Shown here piece after piece: positions 62,228-64,000 of a DNA stretch of 64,000 nt. A model generated the notes under the pieces. That model searched no databases, was not told the DNA's origin, and saw only the letters and a list, made by a program, of their open reading frames with translations. How positions within the stretch are numbered: the first letter of the stretch is position 1; each line of letters starts with the position of its first letter. This DNA comes from Pseudomonas sp. B21-048 (GTDB lineage Bacteria > Pseudomonadota > Gammaproteobacteria > Pseudomonadales > Pseudomonadaceae): NCBI RefSeq assembly GCF_024748615.1, contig NZ_CP087168.1:2294001-2358000 (forward strand). The letters are read 5' to 3'. A program made the position numbers and the translations under genes.

Positions 62228-64000
62228 TCAACCCGGTTTCGCCGCGCGTTTGGTACCGGTCGAAGGCTTGCGTTTGGCCGGTTTGCGTTTGTTTTTCCAC
62301 GGTGTGGCGCCACGCCCGGCCGGGCTTGCCGGCCCGCTGATGGTCAGGTTCAGGCCGGCGCAACGTGCCACCTGCTTGCTCATCCACGCAGCCTGTTTGG
62401 TGACGAATTCTTCCAGGCTCATTTCACCGCTCTGCACCATGTCCAGGGCCTGTTCCCAGATCGCCGTGGTGCCGGGATCGGCAATCGCGCGCGGCACGGC
62501 GTCGATCAGGCTGAACGCTGCCGGCGTCGCGGCCAGGGCCTTGCCATTCTTGATCAGGTAGCCGCGGTCCAGCAGGCCCTGGATGATCGAGGCGCGGGTG
62601 GCTTCGGTGCCGATGCCGGTGGTGTCCTTGAGCTTCTGCTTGAGCAGTGGATCTTCCACCAGTTTGGCGACGCTCTTCATCGCCTTGATCAGATCGCCTT
62701 CGGTAAACGGCTTGGGCGGCTGGGTCCAGAGGTCCTTGAGCTTCACGTCGGCCACCGCGCAGTCACGCCCTTCGGCCAATGCCGGGAGTGTTTGCGGCGC
62801 CGGTGCTTCGCGGCCCTTGGCTGGCGCGAGAGCCTCGGGCAAGGCGCGTTTCCAGCCGGGCTCGACAATCTGCTTGCCCACGGCACGCAAGGCTTCACCG
62901 CCACAGTCGAAGTCGGCCTGGGTCCGGTCGTACTCATGGTTGGGCAGGAACTGCGCCAGGTAGCGCGCACGAATCAGGGTGTAGACCGCCCGTTGTTTGC
63001 CTACCAGTCGGTCGAGGTTTTTCGCCGCAGCAGTGGGAATGATGCCGTGGTGAGCGCTGACCTTGGTATCGTTCCAGGCCCGTGAGCGGCGCTGGGGCTC
63101 CAGGTGATCGTGCAAGGCGTTCAATGCCGGATCGGCCTGCTTCAGCGCAGCAAGAATACTTGGGGCTTCGCTGTGCTGACTCAGCGGCAGATAACCGCAA
63201 TCGCTGCGCGGGTAGGTGATGACTTTGTGGGTTTCGTACAGCGCCTGGGCGATATCGAGGGTTTCCTGAGCCCCGAGCCCGAGTTTCTTCGAACAGACTT
63301 CCTGCAACGTGCCCAGATCGAACGGCAAAGGCGCGACTTCGCGCATGCGCTCGGTGCGCAGTTTGATCACCCGCGCGCTCGCCGCACCGCTAATGGCCGC
63401 GGCGGCTTTCTGAGCCAGCGCCTGATTCAGACAGCGGTCCTGATCGTCGCAAGCGTCGGAGGCCGCACGCCACTGGGCGGTGAATGCGGTGCTGTCGTGC
63501 AGCAGTTGCACATCGATCGCCCAGTAGGCGACCGGGACGAAATCGGCAATGCTGCGGTCGCGATCCACCACCAGGCGCAAGGTCGGCGTCTGCACCCGAC
63601 CGACCGGCAATACACCCTGATAGCCGGACTGACGCCCCAGCAGGGTGAACAGCCGACTCATGTTCATCCCGATCAACCAGTCGGCCCGGGAGCGCCCCAA
63701 CGCCGAATGATACAGGCTGAACGTCTCGGCCCCGGGCTTGAGCGCCGCCAGCGCCTTGCGGATCGATGCATCGTCCAGCGCCGACAGCCACAATCGCCGG
63801 ATCGGCCCGCGATAACGGCAATGCTCCACCAGTTCCCGGGCGATCATCTCGCCCTCGCGGTCGGCGTCGGTGGCAATCACCAGTTCACTGGCCTCGCCGA
63901 GCAAGCGTTTGACCGCCTTGTACTGGCTGGCCGTGCGCGGTTTGACGGTCATCTTCCATTTTTCGGGAATGATCGGCAGATCCGCCAGCACCCAGCGCTT
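62228..64000 (-). CDS. topB: DNA topoisomerase III (5' end outside window)
   Basis: The frame is open to the last base of the window (KRWVLADLPIIPEKWKM), so the N-terminus lies beyond it. Toprim part: ELVIATDADREGEMIARELV with the metal-binding DxD. Type IA core: GVLPVGRVQTPTLRLVVDRD and the active-site Tyr in HKVITYPRSDCGYLPLSQ. The C-terminus is a basic tail (GKR/KRK-rich, last ~35 residues) probably for DNA contact. TopB unlinks replication intermediates and cleaves one strand through a 5'-phosphotyrosine. ~590 residues visible. Confidence 0.93.
   Translation of the reverse strand, partial: KRWVLADLPIIPEKWKMTVKPRTASQYKAVKRLLGEASELVIATDADREGEMIARELVEHCRYRGPIRRLWLSALDDASIRKALAALKPGAETFSLYHSALGRSRADWLIGMNMSRLFTLLGRQSGYQGVLPVGRVQTPTLRLVVDRDRSIADFVPVAYWAIDVQLLHDSTAFTAQWRAASDACDDQDRCLNQALAQKAAAAISGAASARVIKLRTERMREVAPLPFDLGTLQEVCSKKLGLGAQETLDIAQALYETHKVITYPRSDCGYLPLSQHSEAPSILAALKQADPALNALHDHLEPQRRSRAWNDTKVSAHHGIIPTAAAKNLDRLVGKQRAVYTLIRARYLAQFLPNHEYDRTQADFDCGGEALRAVGKQIVEPGWKRALPEALAPAKGREAPAPQTLPALAEGRDCAVADVKLKDLWTQPPKPFTEGDLIKAMKSVAKLVEDPLLKQKLKDTTGIGTEATRASIIQGLLDRGYLIKNGKALAATPAAFSLIDAVPRAIADPGTTAIWEQALDMVQSGEMSLEEFVTKQAAWMSKQVARCAGLNLTISGPASPAGRGATPWKNKRKPAKRKPSTGTKRAAKPG

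Overview
The window looks like a chromosomal stretch of a fluorescens-group Pseudomonas. Coding regions are GC-rich with strong GGAG-type ribosome binding sites. There are Pseudomonas-type REP hairpins, many LysR/TetR/AraC regulators, and typical housekeeping genes (kup, chrA, glsA, a proA-like gene, topB). No rRNA, tRNA or CRISPR was recognised. Everything here was read by eye; no database search was run.

Layout. 1-1.55 kb: the end of a gene fusing a PvcA-type isocyanide synthase to a PvcB/TauD-type oxygenase. 1.6-4.3 kb: an AT-rich insert with an orphan Hcp gene coupled to a DUF4225 gene (type VI effector-like) and a frameshifted membrane gene that may be its immunity partner; both edges carry copies of the 3' end of an alpha/beta hydrolase gene. 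4.3-10.3 kb: decaying genes (small DUF protein, HD hydrolase with a stop, frameshifted FMN reductase, IS66 scrap, quinone reductase fused to a broken IS110), plus an intact FucP-type sugar transporter and a structured putative RNA. 10.5-19.9 kb: ordinary chromosome (DeoR regulator, small lipoprotein, DUF5329, chrA, CAP protein, SleB-like hydrolase, kup, ene-reductase with divergent LysR). 20-28.2 kb: an amidase, then a signalling operon on the minus strand: HD-GYP response regulator, large hybrid sensor kinase (HAMP, GAF, PAS, HisKA, HATPase, two REC, Hpt) and a damaged EAL domain.

28.3-46 kb is an accessory region: a MITE-like element, remnants of hsdR and of a tyrosine recombinase, an unusual membrane protein with ten DnaJ-type zinc-finger motifs and no J domain, an MFS/TetR pair around a near-perfect operator, a complete IS66, three small genes with attC-like spacers that look like a cassette array without integrase (mepB-like, membrane protein, DUF2867), a PfpI/TetR pair, a glucosaminidase gene overlapping a secreted partner (likely effector/immunity), and an intact IS110. 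46-64 kb returns to ordinary chromosome (VOC, cupins, isochorismatase, AraC, threonine dehydratase, ArsN2-like GNAT, MFS, dienelactone hydrolase, glsA, DUF3616, proA-like, BON protein, GNAT, topB), interrupted by fragments of grpB, a DUF1704 gene, doxX and cynS.

Two themes stand out: small toxin/immunity-like pairs outside any visible type VI cluster, and an unusual density of genes broken by single frameshifts, in-frame deletions or fusion joints. The best candidates for something undescribed are the zinc-finger membrane protein at 31.2-33.1 kb and the integrase-less cassette array at 38.6-40.5 kb.
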